This document shows positions 51,498-61,367 of a stretch of DNA of 64,000 bases, one piece after another; position 1 is the stretch's first letter, and every line of letters begins with the position of its first letter. Location: assembly GCA_015698045.1 (NCBI GenBank), contig BLAL01000172.1, positions 372,001-436,000 of the forward strand, written 5' to 3'. The DNA comes from Rhizophagus clarus (Eukaryota; Glomeromycota; Glomeromycetes; Glomerales; Glomeraceae). The translations under genes and the position numbers were made by a program. A model generated the notes under the pieces. It was not told the DNA's origin and ran no database searches. It worked only from the letters and a program-made list of their open reading frames with translations.

Positions 51498-51848
51498 TGA
51501 AGATTTCAATAATTTATCCGGAGCATACAAATTTGTGCTATCCCCCGAATTATTTCCTTCCTGTCGCCCCTGTACTTTCCTTTTCAGATAATGATCTTAC
51601 CTACTAAAAAAAATAGATGAAATCAATCTTAAAATAAATAAATAAAACAAGAATTTAAGTTGTGTTTACCCATTTCGACTAGTTATTTACTTTGCATAAT
51701 GAGAAATGTAAATATAGGTATTTATTTATTTGTATTATACAAGAATTGATGCGGTTTTTGTCTTCGTAATGACGCATCGTTTCCTAGTATCTTAACCGGT
51801 TTGTCAATTGTTCAATTAAGTTATCATCCTCCATTATATCTAAATATT

Positions 51849-52025
51849 CAAAAAAAAAATATTCAAATAAATGATAAAAAAAAAAATATTCAAATAAATG
51901 ATAAAAAAAAAAAATATTCAAATAATAAAAAAAAAAATATTCAAATAAATAATAAAAAAAAAATATTCAAATAAATAATAATAAAAAAATATTCAAATAA
52001 ATAATAAAAAAAAAAAATATTTATA
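51849..52025. repeat. Minisatellite of about seven A-rich units
   Basis: Units of about 20-27 bp share the core AAATATTCAAATAAATAAT and differ mainly in the length of an A-run. Some units have ATGAT and others AATAAT. It lies about 600 bp upstream of the HMG-box gene. Confidence 0.9.
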
Positions 52026-52316
52026 ATAAATAATCATTGAAATAGATTTTTAATGATAGTCTAAAAAAGGATATGAACGGGTTCTTTAATGTCAATAATT
52101 ATACAAAGTAATAATTGTGGTACATCAATTTTCTCAATGCTAAATTCGATAATGTATGACCCGCAAAAAAAGAGTGCACCAATCATCGGCTTATCTATCT
52201 TGTAATTAATAGATGATGTTATCGATAAATTACGCAAGCTTGGTTACGTAATAGAAAATCTTTTACAAAAAAGCCACACATTTTTTTAATTTATACTAAA
52301 TAAAAAAAAGAAAAAA

Positions 52317-52508
52317 CGCCTTCAGAAACATTCAAAAAAAAATGACGCCTTCAGAAACACATTTTAATGCAAAAAAGAAAAACATGAACAATCCGGAATA
52401 AACAAACGGATAATTTTTACAAAAAAAAGTTCACATTTAATAAAGACAAAAAAGGAAAACCGCCCTCAGAAACAAAAGCATAATAAGAGAATTCCCGCCT
52501 TCTGATGC
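52317..52508. promoter_or_regulatory. Repeated CGCCTTCAGAAAC motif upstream of the HMG gene
   Basis: The motif CGCCTTCAGAAAC is present at 52317-52329 and 52346-52358, with variants CGCCCTCAGAAAC at 52461-52473 and CGCCTTCTGATGC at 52496-52508. All are in the same orientation within 330 bp of the ATG. Repeated G/C-bearing words in such AT-rich DNA suggest a transcription-factor site cluster. This is inferred from repetition and position only. Confidence 0.5.
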
Positions 52509-52569
52509 AATTTTCATTGTGTAATCTTGGCTTTGGATGTAAATTTACATATGGTTAGCAAAAAATGTA

Positions 52570-52598
52570 CCAATAGGATGAATTTTAAAATATAAAAG
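52570..52598 (+). promoter_or_regulatory. CCAAT and TATA boxes of the HMG-box gene
   Basis: A CCAAT pentamer at 52570-52574 is followed by TATAAAAG at 52591-52598, about 43-50 bp before the start codon at 52641. The spacing is short but compatible with a compact fungal core promoter. Confidence 0.55.
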
Positions 52599-52640
52599 CC
52601 CAAGGTAAATCGTTCATGCTTTAAAAAAAATATTCCAAAA

Positions 52641-53672
52641 ATGTCTAATCAATTCGAGTTTCTTGCACATGAGAATTCGTCTACATCAATTCCTCCTAAT
52701 CCTAATGTACCTATTAATCTTAATCCAAATAAAATAACTGACGAAGAACTTATCTCACGCTCAATTCATAAATTTAATGTTGACTTAAACAAATTATTGG
52801 CTCCTTCTGAAAAATCCGAGACCAATAGTGCTAGAACTGGAAATCCCCCAAAGCCGCCAAATTCCTTTATTATATATATGAAGGACAAATATCATCTACC
52901 AGAATTTGATAAAATGGAAGCTAAATATAGATTGCCAAAGATTGCGGATCTTTGGAACCGCGAGTCGAAAGAAAATAAAGAATTATATGAAGCTTGTGCT
53001 AGAATAGCAAAGAAGTTGAATGCCGAACTTTTTCAAAGAGCAGTAAATTTTGAAGGAATTGAGTCATCATTTCCGTCTAGCTCTTCGATTACATCCATGC
53101 CTCCTCTATCAGACTCTCCGGATACGTCTTCATCTAGCTCTCCAGTGACATCTTTGCTTTCTCCGTCTAACTCTCTGGTTACATCTCTGGTTACATCTAT
53201 ATCCTTTCCATCATATTCTCTCGAAACATCATCCCCCTTTTCATCTAACTTTGCGGCGACATCTTCCTCATCATCTTCATTTTTGGAATCAGAACCACAA
53301 TATATAAGCAACGCAGAATTTTATAACGATAATGTGCAATCAGATTTAACTGAGTTGTCTCCCAATCCAACATTTGTTTCTGATTATCCGTTTAATCAAA
53401 CAAACTTAACACCATCCTCCGTTTCTTATGATTTTATTTATAATCATGTTGAAAACAACATGTTGGACCAAATCAACATTACACAACAATACAATCTTAA
53501 TACGTCTCCTCAATACTTAACATTTGATCATGATTCGTCTAATTTTGAAAATACAAATGAGTCTCTATATATTGTGAATTTATCAGAAAACGCTCAAATT
53601 GAGCAATCGGATTATGAATATATTATATTAGCTATCCCTAGAAAACTCTCAGAAATCTTTCCGAAAGTATAA
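52641..53672 (+). CDS. HMG-box protein, MATA-HMG-like, divergent
   Basis: Single-exon gene of 343 residues. An HMG box lies at about 70-130: PPKPPNSFIIYMKDKY, then LPKIADLWNRESKENKELYEACARIAKK, matching the PPNAFILFR...W...K..Y pattern of the MATA-HMG class of DNA-binding proteins. The box is divergent: its central part is short and the usual basic run after PPN is weak. A Ser/Pro/Thr-rich low-complexity stretch at 145-220 may act as a disordered or activation region. The start is supported by TATA and CCAAT boxes at close range. HMG proteins of this kind are numerous in arbuscular mycorrhizal fungi and most have no known function, so a mating role should not be assumed. The last codons run into a foldback repeat. 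Confidence 0.85.
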   Translation: MSNQFEFLAHENSSTSIPPNPNVPINLNPNKITDEELISRSIHKFNVDLNKLLAPSEKSETNSARTGNPPKPPNSFIIYMKDKYHLPEFDKMEAKYRLPKIADLWNRESKENKELYEACARIAKKLNAELFQRAVNFEGIESSFPSSSSITSMPPLSDSPDTSSSSSPVTSLLSPSNSLVTSLVTSISFPSYSLETSSPFSSNFAATSSSSSSFLESEPQYISNAEFYNDNVQSDLTELSPNPTFVSDYPFNQTNLTPSSVSYDFIYNHVENNMLDQINITQQYNLNTSPQYLTFDHDSSNFENTNESLYIVNLSENAQIEQSDYEYIILAIPRKLSEIFPKV

Positions 53673-53713
53673 TGATTTATACTTTCTCGCGGAAATCTAC
53701 TAAAATTCGCGCA

Positions 53714-53980
53714 GAAAATAATAATTTACAATTTCTTAGATAAATCTACCAAAATCATACCGAAAGTAATGAAGTTTATTAGTTTTAGGGGAGGGCCAGA
53801 AATTACGTCATGGTCTTGAGCCCCTCCAGCAAATGACGTAATTTCTGGCCCTCCCTTTACATGTAGGTAATAAAATTTCTAAATAATAAAATTTCTACCA
53901 ACATACTAAAAGTAATAAACTTGATTACTTTCGGTATGATTTTGGTAGATTTATCTAAGAAATTGTAAATTATTACTTTC
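53714..53980. mobile_element. Foldback element with nested perfect palindrome
   Basis: Arms of about 70 bp match in inverted orientation: 53720-53787 (core TTTACAATTTCTTAGATAAA, then CCAAAATCATACCGAAAGTAAT) and about 53908-53977. Inside, GAGGGCCAGAAATTACGTCA (about 53791-53810) pairs exactly with TGACGTAATTTCTGGCCCTC (about 53834-53853). A related CCGAAAGTAT word at 53661-53670 is the last coding part of the HMG gene, so the gene's 3' end may be made of element sequence. The layout is that of a MITE or foldback element. Confidence 0.75.
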
Positions 53981-54732
53981 TTACGGAATTGAAAGTAGTA
54001 ATTTACGATTTCTATCTTAGCTGTTAGTTTATTATGTTATTTATATATTATTATAATAAATATTTTAATTTATTATGTATTTATGTATTATCATTATTAT
54101 AATAAAATTTTATTTATTTTTTATTTTAAAAAAATTATCCACATGAACTTTTTTTAACGTGATAAAATGGTCATTAAAAAAGCCCGATTTTTATTTAATT
54201 TTATTTATTTAATTTTGAGCATTCATACGTAAATACTCGATAAAAATTATCAAATGAATTATCGAAATGACATACTCCATGGGATGAAATAATAATTGTA
54301 GCGGTTTGCGATATACAGTACGTCAAATTAATAACGGTTGTGATACGAAAAGATCTGCGCATTTTAAGTGATGTCAACCTGGAATTTTATATCCCGTTTT
54401 ATAAACACTGTGCTTCTCTGCTCTGAAATTCATGCAAAATTTTTTCGGTCTAAAATTTTTTCAGCTCAACCCTAACCAAATTATTTTTCTTTCGGATCTT
54501 GTTAAGGAAAATATAGTTTTTGAGGTACGTGTATGCAATGCATGATGCGTTTAATGAGGTAAAAGAAAATGAAAGTCAGGCGGTATCACAAATGCTGTAC
54601 TAGTTAATCCTTATTGTTTCGAACCTTCTTCTTATGACATACATATGTATGTACATATATATAATAATTTTTTTTTTTTTTTTAATTGATTACAACTTGT
54701 CGTCCAATTCATTAGATAATAATAATATCAAC
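53981..54732. other. Spacer upstream of the SLR gene
   Basis: Presumed promoter of the SLR gene at 54733, with a T18 run (54669-54683 and around). No other gene is seen. Confidence 0.45.
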
Positions 54733-56994
54733 ATGAATATTAATCTATCTAAAGATGATAAAGATTTTTTAAAAAATATATTAAGAGATTTTTATCATAA
54801 AATTATTGAAATGAAAGATTTTAATAATTTTGAAAAAATTTTAAGTGAATGGATAAAAAATTATCTTGAGAATAATAATAAAAATTCGAAAAAAATTCTT
54901 GAATTAATGGAAAATCATAAAAAAAGTAAATTTTGGTTCACAAGTCTTATAGGATTTTTTTATCAACTTGGTATTGGAGATTATTTAGATAAAAAAAAAG
55001 CTTTGGAATTATATCTTTTAACCATTAATATTGAAATTGAAAAGGATGTTTTAAATGAAGATTTTAATAAATTACATTTAATTGATGTAAATCTTGATTC
55101 ATTTAATTTATTAAGAAATAAGAATGTAATCATTGGAAAATATCTATTATCATTATTTTATTATAAAGATATTATTTTAGATATAGAAGGTTTTAATTTC
55201 AATCAACGTACGGAAAATAGTAATCAAAATGAATTAATCAAACTTTTGAAATTAGCTAAAGATGGTGATTCGGATGCACAATATAACTTAGCAATTTGTT
55301 ACATGGATGGGATAGGTATACAAAAAGACGAAAAAAAAGCGTACGGTTGGTTTTTAAAATCTGAACAAAGTAAACATCTAGACATTCTAAACAAACATGA
55401 CAAGGAAGAATTTGAAAGGGATTTAAAGCTTGCGATAGCAAATAATCCGTTGGCGCAAAATTATGTCGGATATTGTTATGAGAATGGTAAAGGAGTATAT
55501 AAAAATGAAGAAAGAGCATTTGAATGGTACATGAAATCAGCCGAAGGTGGAAATATTGAAGGACAATGTAATTTAGGATATTGTTATGAAAATGGTATAG
55601 GAACAGATAGAAATGAAACAAGCGCATTTGAATGGTACTTGAAATCAGCTAAAGGTGGAAATGTTGAAGGGCAATGTTATTTAGGATATTGCTATGAAAA
55701 TGGTATTGGAACGGATAAAGATGAAATAAAGGCATTTGAATGGTACTTAGAATCAGCCGAGGGAGAAAGTATTGAAGGACAATGTAATTTAGGATATTGT
55801 TATGAAAATGGTATAGGAATAGATAAAGATGAAATAAAAGCATTTGAATGGTATCTAGAATCAGCTGAAAATGGAAATGAGACAGCACAAAATAATTTAG
55901 GAGATTGTTATCATCATGGTAAAGGAACAGATAAAAATGAAGAAAAAGCATTTGACTGGTACTATGAATCAGCTATTTCAGGGTGTGCCGAAGGACAATG
56001 TAATTTAGGATTTTGTTACGCAAATGGTATAGGAACAGACAAAGATGAAGGGAGAGCATTTGTATGGTATTTAGAATCGGCAGAAAATGGAAATATAATA
56101 GCACAAAATCATTTAGGAGATTGTTATGCAAATGGTGAAGGAACAGAGAAAAATGAAAAAAAAGCATTTGAATGGTATCTAAAATCAGCCATTGCAGGAT
56201 GCAGTAGTGCACAATATAATTTAGGGTATTGTTATACATTTGGTATAGGAACAGATAAAAATGAAGTGAAAGCGTTTGAATGGTATTTAGAATCGGCAGA
56301 AAATGGAAATAAAATGGCACAAAATTACATTGGATATTGTTTTGAAAATGGTATAGGAACAGATAAAAACGAGAAAACCGCATTTGAATGGTACTTTGAA
56401 TCAGCAAATGCAGAATGTGCAGATGGACAGTGTAATTTAGGATTTTGTTATGCAAATGGTATAGGAACAGACAAAAATGAAATAAAAGCATTCGAATGGT
56501 ATTTAAAATCAGCAGAGAATGGAAATATAAATGCACAAAATAATTTAGGAGATTGTTATCAGTATGGTAAAGGAATAGAGAAAAATGAAAAAAAAGCATT
56601 TAAATTGTACTTTGAATCAGCTAATGCAGAATGTGCTGAAGGACAATGTAATTTAGGTTATTGTTATGAGAACGGTATAGGGACCGATAAAAATGAAAAA
56701 AAAGCATTTGAATGGTATTTAAAATCGGCAGAAAATGGAAATATAATGGCGCAAAATAATTTAGGTTGTTGCTATGAGAGTGGTATAGGAGTATATAAAA
56801 ATGAAAAAAAAGCATTTGAATGGTATTTGAAATCAGCCGAAGGCGGGAGAGCAGTATCACAAGATTATATAGGAGATTGTTTTTATTATGGTATCGGAAC
56901 TTATAAAGATAATGACAAAGCAGCTTATTGGTATAAAAAAGCCTTAGATAATGGAATCGAAGAAGCAAAGAATAAATTAGATAATATTTATTAG
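54733..56994 (+). CDS. Sel1-like repeat (SLR) protein, 753 aa
   Basis: Single-exon SLR protein, the largest intact one here. The N-terminal family domain (NNFEKILSEWIKNYL, then FWFTSLIGFFYQLGIG, then VIIGKYLLSLFYYKDIILD) is followed by fifteen Sel1-type repeats (GQCNLGYCYENGIGTDK, AFEWYLKSAENGN) and a family C-terminal end (YKKALDNGIEEAKNKL). Repeats alternate between a GQCNLG type and an AQNNLG type, which suggests growth by duplication of repeat pairs. The ATG at 54733 is chosen as the first one inside family sequence. Twelve codons upstream, in frame, TTG-TCG-TCC (54697) stands where paralogues have ATG followed by Ser codons, so the original start may have mutated. It is probably a cytosolic scaffold; partners unknown. 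Confidence 0.9.
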   Translation: MNINLSKDDKDFLKNILRDFYHKIIEMKDFNNFEKILSEWIKNYLENNNKNSKKILELMENHKKSKFWFTSLIGFFYQLGIGDYLDKKKALELYLLTINIEIEKDVLNEDFNKLHLIDVNLDSFNLLRNKNVIIGKYLLSLFYYKDIILDIEGFNFNQRTENSNQNELIKLLKLAKDGDSDAQYNLAICYMDGIGIQKDEKKAYGWFLKSEQSKHLDILNKHDKEEFERDLKLAIANNPLAQNYVGYCYENGKGVYKNEERAFEWYMKSAEGGNIEGQCNLGYCYENGIGTDRNETSAFEWYLKSAKGGNVEGQCYLGYCYENGIGTDKDEIKAFEWYLESAEGESIEGQCNLGYCYENGIGIDKDEIKAFEWYLESAENGNETAQNNLGDCYHHGKGTDKNEEKAFDWYYESAISGCAEGQCNLGFCYANGIGTDKDEGRAFVWYLESAENGNIIAQNHLGDCYANGEGTEKNEKKAFEWYLKSAIAGCSSAQYNLGYCYTFGIGTDKNEVKAFEWYLESAENGNKMAQNYIGYCFENGIGTDKNEKTAFEWYFESANAECADGQCNLGFCYANGIGTDKNEIKAFEWYLKSAENGNINAQNNLGDCYQYGKGIEKNEKKAFKLYFESANAECAEGQCNLGYCYENGIGTDKNEKKAFEWYLKSAENGNIMAQNNLGCCYESGIGVYKNEKKAFEWYLKSAEGGRAVSQDYIGDCFYYGIGTYKDNDKAAYWYKKALDNGIEEAKNKLDNIY

Positions 56995-57584
56995 GTACTT
57001 AAGACTAACATAATAGTTTTATTCCTTTTGAGATTATTATTAGGTCATTCATTATAATATGCATAACTAAATTAAACTGACATTATTTTAAATTTTGTTA
57101 AATGTAGACTGAATTTTGTAGCAAATGAATTGTTTATTTATTACAAGATATTGTCAGATTTCTGATTATTAACCACAATCAAGAATTAATTGAAAGAACA
57201 ATTATATCTATTAAAATTGATGAGATTTAAACAGAACAAACGTTAATACCTTAAAATGGCGAATTTTCTTAGCAACTGTTAGATTATAAGAAATTTTTTT
57301 TTCACATTTGTAAATTTAGAAATAAATAATGAAATATTTAAAAGTCATAATAAACTGAATGATTTTAAAACAATTCTTTTATTAATTTAACATACAAATA
57401 GCGTAGCATATAATTACAGGACGAATGGACGAAGCATCATCATTATAAAATGGGACCATAAGATTGATATTTTTGGTAAGGATAAAGAAATTACGGTTAA
57501 TAGAGCTTACTATAAGGTTTAGAAAATGTAGATTTTATTAATGAACTTTTTTATACCAGTATGATTGAATAGTATAACATAATG
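56995..57584. other. Spacer
   Basis: 3' flank of the SLR gene. No gene is seen. Confidence 0.45.
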
Positions 57585-58010
57585 AAATTACTCAAGATTT
57601 ATATTATGATCTAGGTGATTTGATATATTATACAAAATAATACAGTATCTGGTATTGGTTGAAATACATACTGTAGTTGAATAAAAACAGAGTAAATTTG
57701 GGTTAGATACATAGTGGAAATAACTTTTTTGACAACACATAAATTACGTGTGAAAATAGGGGGATTTAAAAATAAATAATTTAGACAATGATAATGATGA
57801 GAATTATGATATTATTTCTTAGAAATTTTCAAGAGCAAAAATATACTAAGGCCTCGGATATAAATTATGTGAAAGTTTACAAGTATGAGACTTTATTGAA
57901 TGAAATTCGTGATATAAAACTTATAATTAAATATGTTTGTTTCCGATCATTGATTGTTACAAATGCACTACTCCAACGTATGATGTATTCATTCTTAACC
58001 GGTTAATAGA
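57585..58010 (+). pseudogene. Decayed kinase remnant
   Basis: Plus-strand sequence matches the second exon of the kinase family in scattered pieces: ITQDLYYDLGDLIYYT, then LHSGNNFFDN, then FQEQKYTKASDI, then RDIKLIIK and a final SLIVTNA. Stops, gaps and frame changes separate them, and most of the C-lobe is missing. No glycine loop is found. It is a relic of a kinase most like the third domain of the triple-kinase gene, which has the same FFDTN and EIFQGQKYTKASDIYSFG words. Confidence 0.8.
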
Positions 58011-59605
58011 ATAAATATGAAAAATTTAAAGCTCGATGTTAATTTATGATCGTGTGGGCATTCGTACATAGTGCTATAAATATCAAGACTTATACCTAAA
58101 CATGTAGTGTAAGTTTAAGCATTCTTTATTAACGAAACCCTTGTATAGGTGTAAGAAAAGAAGGAACTTTATAAGCTGTTTTAGCTTCACATTCTCATTT
58201 CAAAATAAATGACTTGCGGTTCAAATGTATGATAATATTTGAATATTAATTAAAACTAAAAAAACGTAATAATAATATCTCTGACCTGTCATCACACGAA
58301 ATAGATAGTTTTAACATAACTCTTAATAGGAATATGCACTATGACAAATAAATAAAAAAATATAGACTTGTTTTTCACTATTTCACAGAATACACGTATA
58401 TAATACGCTTAAGATCTACAATTCTCGAGTACCTGTGACGAAGCATATGATATATATCGAAATATATGGATCTACTAATAAATACAGCTAACGATGAACA
58501 ATAAACTCATAAACGACGAAGCGGTCAGAGTTTATTATTCACCAATAACAACAGATAATTAGATTTTATCATTTATATGTTTGTGATTCAGAGTTTCTTC
58601 CCTACTATTGAGCTATCCTTTGGAATATATTATCTTCTACCGTAAAGAACATTGTTTAACACGAATAATTATTTTATCAGATTATCGGGAAATGCTAGAG
58701 GTAAATCGATAATTGTGAATTGTCAAACAAGAAAATATCATGAATAATACTAAAAAATAGACATAAAAACTATTCCACATTGACTCAGTTTGATCAATTA
58801 GAGCGTAAAAAAATCTAACATAATTTTTAAGATTAGATTAAGATATTTACTAACGGATTCTGGCAGTGACTACATTTTGTCTTCAGGATGAAGAACGCGT
58901 ATTAGAAAGTTAAAGGATTTCCTGTGTGATAGTGAAATGAAAACCGACGATGTTAAACCATTATGTGATATGAGAAACAATGTACTAAAGAATTCCATAG
59001 TAGCGTAAAGTTTAGAAGCGAAATATGACTTAATGATCCGCTTGATACGAAAATATACAAGCGTTCATGCTCTTGAGGACATTGGCATTTTGTTCAAGTC
59101 TAGTTCTAAAGATATTCTTGTTATAGATATCTTTCAAAACTTTGATAAATTTATTTATTTAAAGAAATAAGCCATTTAGTGTCTCAGAAACAAGATATAT
59201 TAAAATCACGTGAGACTGTATATCGTCCATGAATAAAAATATTACCTTAAATATCATCATAGTAGAAACATTCGGCACATCCGGATCTGACACCTCCGAA
59301 TAAGATTGCAAAAAACCATGAGCATTAGCATTTTGCAGTCACAGAAATGACAGTTATAAGATTATGATGTTATAAAAGGACGTATTCAGGATTTAAGGGT
59401 AAATATAAGTAAATATAGTATACGTAGTATGAATTTATTCTTAATTATTATAAATTTTAATCTATAAAATTAATTTTTACATGAATAAATTAAATACTCT
59501 AAAAGTTCTAATATATGAATAATCTAAGTATATGTTAAAGTTTCGCCGTACATTAGTGTGTAAAAAAACTGATATTAACTAACTAGAAAAGGGTAGTAAA
59601 TAAAT
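58011..59605. other. Gene-free spacer
   Basis: No gene or strong repeat was recognised. From here to the right the gene density rises. Confidence 0.45.
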
Positions 59606-59893
59606 CTAAGGTTTTTGTTCAATTTTATTCCCCCCAATAAATCTATTTTCACTTTCATTATCGCTTAAAGATGGTGAGTTGTTGGACACTGGGGAAATTC
59701 CTGTTGAAATATTTGTAGTATATTTATTAAATGTAAATAATGAATCATATTCCCAAGGTTGTAGAAAAGAATACGATCGAGACGGAGTTAGCAGATGTTG
59801 TTCTGATTGTATTTTTTGTTTATCGTTTTTGCTGGTTGTCTTAGGAGTGGCAACTTTCTCCATTAAACACGCTGGACAAATACACGGGAACAT
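59606..59893 (-). CDS. Small unknown protein with CxCPxC motif
   Basis: Single open frame of 95 residues beginning MFPCICPACLMEK. The three close cysteines suggest a metal-binding knuckle or a lipid-modified N-terminus. The rest is Ser/Thr/Asn-rich and probably disordered. Codon use and composition are more protein-like than in the random frames of this window, and the frame ends with a proper stop. No family is recognised. An upstream exon on the minus strand cannot be excluded. Confidence 0.45.
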   Translation of the reverse strand: MFPCICPACLMEKVATPKTTSKNDKQKIQSEQHLLTPSRSYSFLQPWEYDSLFTFNKYTTNISTGISPVSNNSPSLSDNESENRFIGGNKIEQKP

Positions 59894-60822
59894 TGTATAT
59901 TTGAATATTTATTCTTTGAGAAATAATTTTTTTCTTCAAAAAAATTTCCTTTTTTTTTGGACATTATCGTAATTATATAAGGAAAATCAATGCATGTCAA
60001 ATTCAACGGACTTCGAGATATAAAATTAGTATTGGAAGAATAATTCTCTTTTTAGGATCTTTTCATTAGGCTTATCTATTTTCTCCATGGTAATCGCAAA
60101 AAAAGACATGAGCATTAGTAAATCCTTTTAATTTAAAGGCTTATATAATTTATTACACAATTAATAATTTCATTATAATCAGCGATCGAGAATCACGAAC
60201 ATCGTCTATGTGACAAATAAATAGAATTTTACTCGTCATATTGTAGCAAGAGCGAACGCCAAACTGATATGATATCGGTGACGAAAAATATGCAGCTACA
60301 CGTGAACTCACGCGGGTTTTCCGTTATCTAGTTAATAGATAAAGAAAAAACCTTTATTTAGATTTATTTTACACCTTGATTAGATAATTGTCCTTTTAAA
60401 AAATCTTTTCCCGTTGAAAAAGAAATTTTTTTTGACTATATAATTTAGTTTTGAAATTTTTTAAGGTTCGAAAAAATTTCGGATATTAAAAGTTTAAAGT
60501 CATCAACGGCCTAAGACAAATAAAACATTATTTCTTTTATAATGTCAATAACGTTATTGTTTGTTTCTCAACTTGTAATTTATTAAATGTATAAAATTCT
60601 TTAACAACTCGTTGTTACTGTCCTATTATTTTTATAATCTCACTACGTTAAATCCTCATACCTCGCAAGGATCAATTCACCTAAACGTAAAAGATTATGT
60701 CAATATATTCAATATATGAAACATATAAATATGTCGTCAAAAAATAACATAGTGTAAATGAAATGAAATAAAAAGTAATAAAAGTATCAAATTTACCAAC
60801 AAGATTTACTTTCTTCAAATAT
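59894..60822. other. Spacer between small genes
   Basis: No gene is seen. The right end is the 3' flank of the Myb gene. Confidence 0.45.
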
Positions 60823-61164
60823 TTATCCTGTGGCCTTTTGAAAAATTCCAAGTGGGATTCCTTCTCTTTCTCTTCTTCGTTTTTCATTTCTGGCTTTGTC
60901 CTTGAGTTGAACGTTCGTTCTATTTTTTAATGGTCCGGATGACATACTTAATATTAGGGTCCAATTTGTTCCAAATTTTATCATCCCTTCTTCCAGTTCA
61001 TCCAATTCTTCTTGCGTCCACTCAATACGCTTTTGTTTCTTGCGTTTAAACTTATTTTGAGTTATTAAAAGTGGTGAGGATCTTTTAGTAACAGATTTAT
61101 TAAATGATTCATCAATTGCATTTTCAGAAGACGAAATCTTAGTATTTTCTTGACCGTTTGACAT
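60823..61164 (-). CDS. Myb/SANT-domain protein, telobox-like, single exon
   Basis: Predicted nuclear DNA-binding protein of 113 residues. The N-terminus is Ser/Asn-rich, then a basic patch (FKRKKQKR) leads into one Myb/SANT domain: IEWTQEELDELEEGMIKFG, TNWTLILS, and the third-helix motif VQLKDKARNEKRRRE. The LKDKARNE word is close to the VDLKDKWRN telobox of telomere-repeat-binding Myb proteins. It is a paralogue of the gene at 18229-19153, which has the same ending (REGIPLG versus RDGIDLG) but three introns. The 5' end faces the Sua5 gene, with about 200 bp between the starts, so the promoter is probably shared. Confidence 0.82.
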   Translation of the reverse strand: MSNGQENTKISSSENAIDESFNKSVTKRSSPLLITQNKFKRKKQKRIEWTQEELDELEEGMIKFGTNWTLILSMSSGPLKNRTNVQLKDKARNEKRRREREGIPLGIFQKATG

Positions 61165-61321
61165 TTTAAAAAGTTTTATTAGTTAAAAACAAAAAATCGC
61201 GGTTTCAAACGCGAAAAAATCACAAAGGAAAAAAAATAGAATTAGGATTATAATAAACCATTCTTATGACCTATTTTATATGCAAATGATCGGATTACAC
61301 AATGATTTTTTAATTAATGAT

Positions 61322-61359
<38 letters not shown>

Positions 61360-61367
61360 ATCTAGGA
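61165..61367. promoter_or_regulatory. Divergent promoter with T34 tract
   Basis: This 203-bp spacer separates the Myb gene (minus) from the Sua5-type gene (plus). It contains an uninterrupted run of 34 T at 61325-61358. Such poly(dA:dT) tracts usually exclude nucleosomes at fungal promoters. The sequence TTTTGATCTAG just before the Sua5 ATG could also be an intron acceptor. Confidence 0.55.

Larger units (their letters stand above)
46302..52640. other. Large gene-free region
   Basis: Over 6 kb with no confidently supported gene. It contains a weak candidate spliced frame (48681-48893), a CAT triplet repeat (48989-49038), a T31 run (51464-51494), a minisatellite (51849-52025) and the promoter region of the HMG-box gene. 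The short frames at 47781-47996 and 48310-48531 show no family motif. Confidence 0.45.

Noticed and set aside
53033..53311. Minus-strand frame of 92 codons in the HMG gene
   Set aside because: It is the antisense of the Ser/Pro-rich region; its Asp/Glu/Val periodicity is a shadow of that low-complexity sequence.
61317..61367. Earlier ATG for the SUA5 gene
   Set aside because: It adds only a poly-Phe stretch from the T34 tract; no Sua5 protein has such a start.
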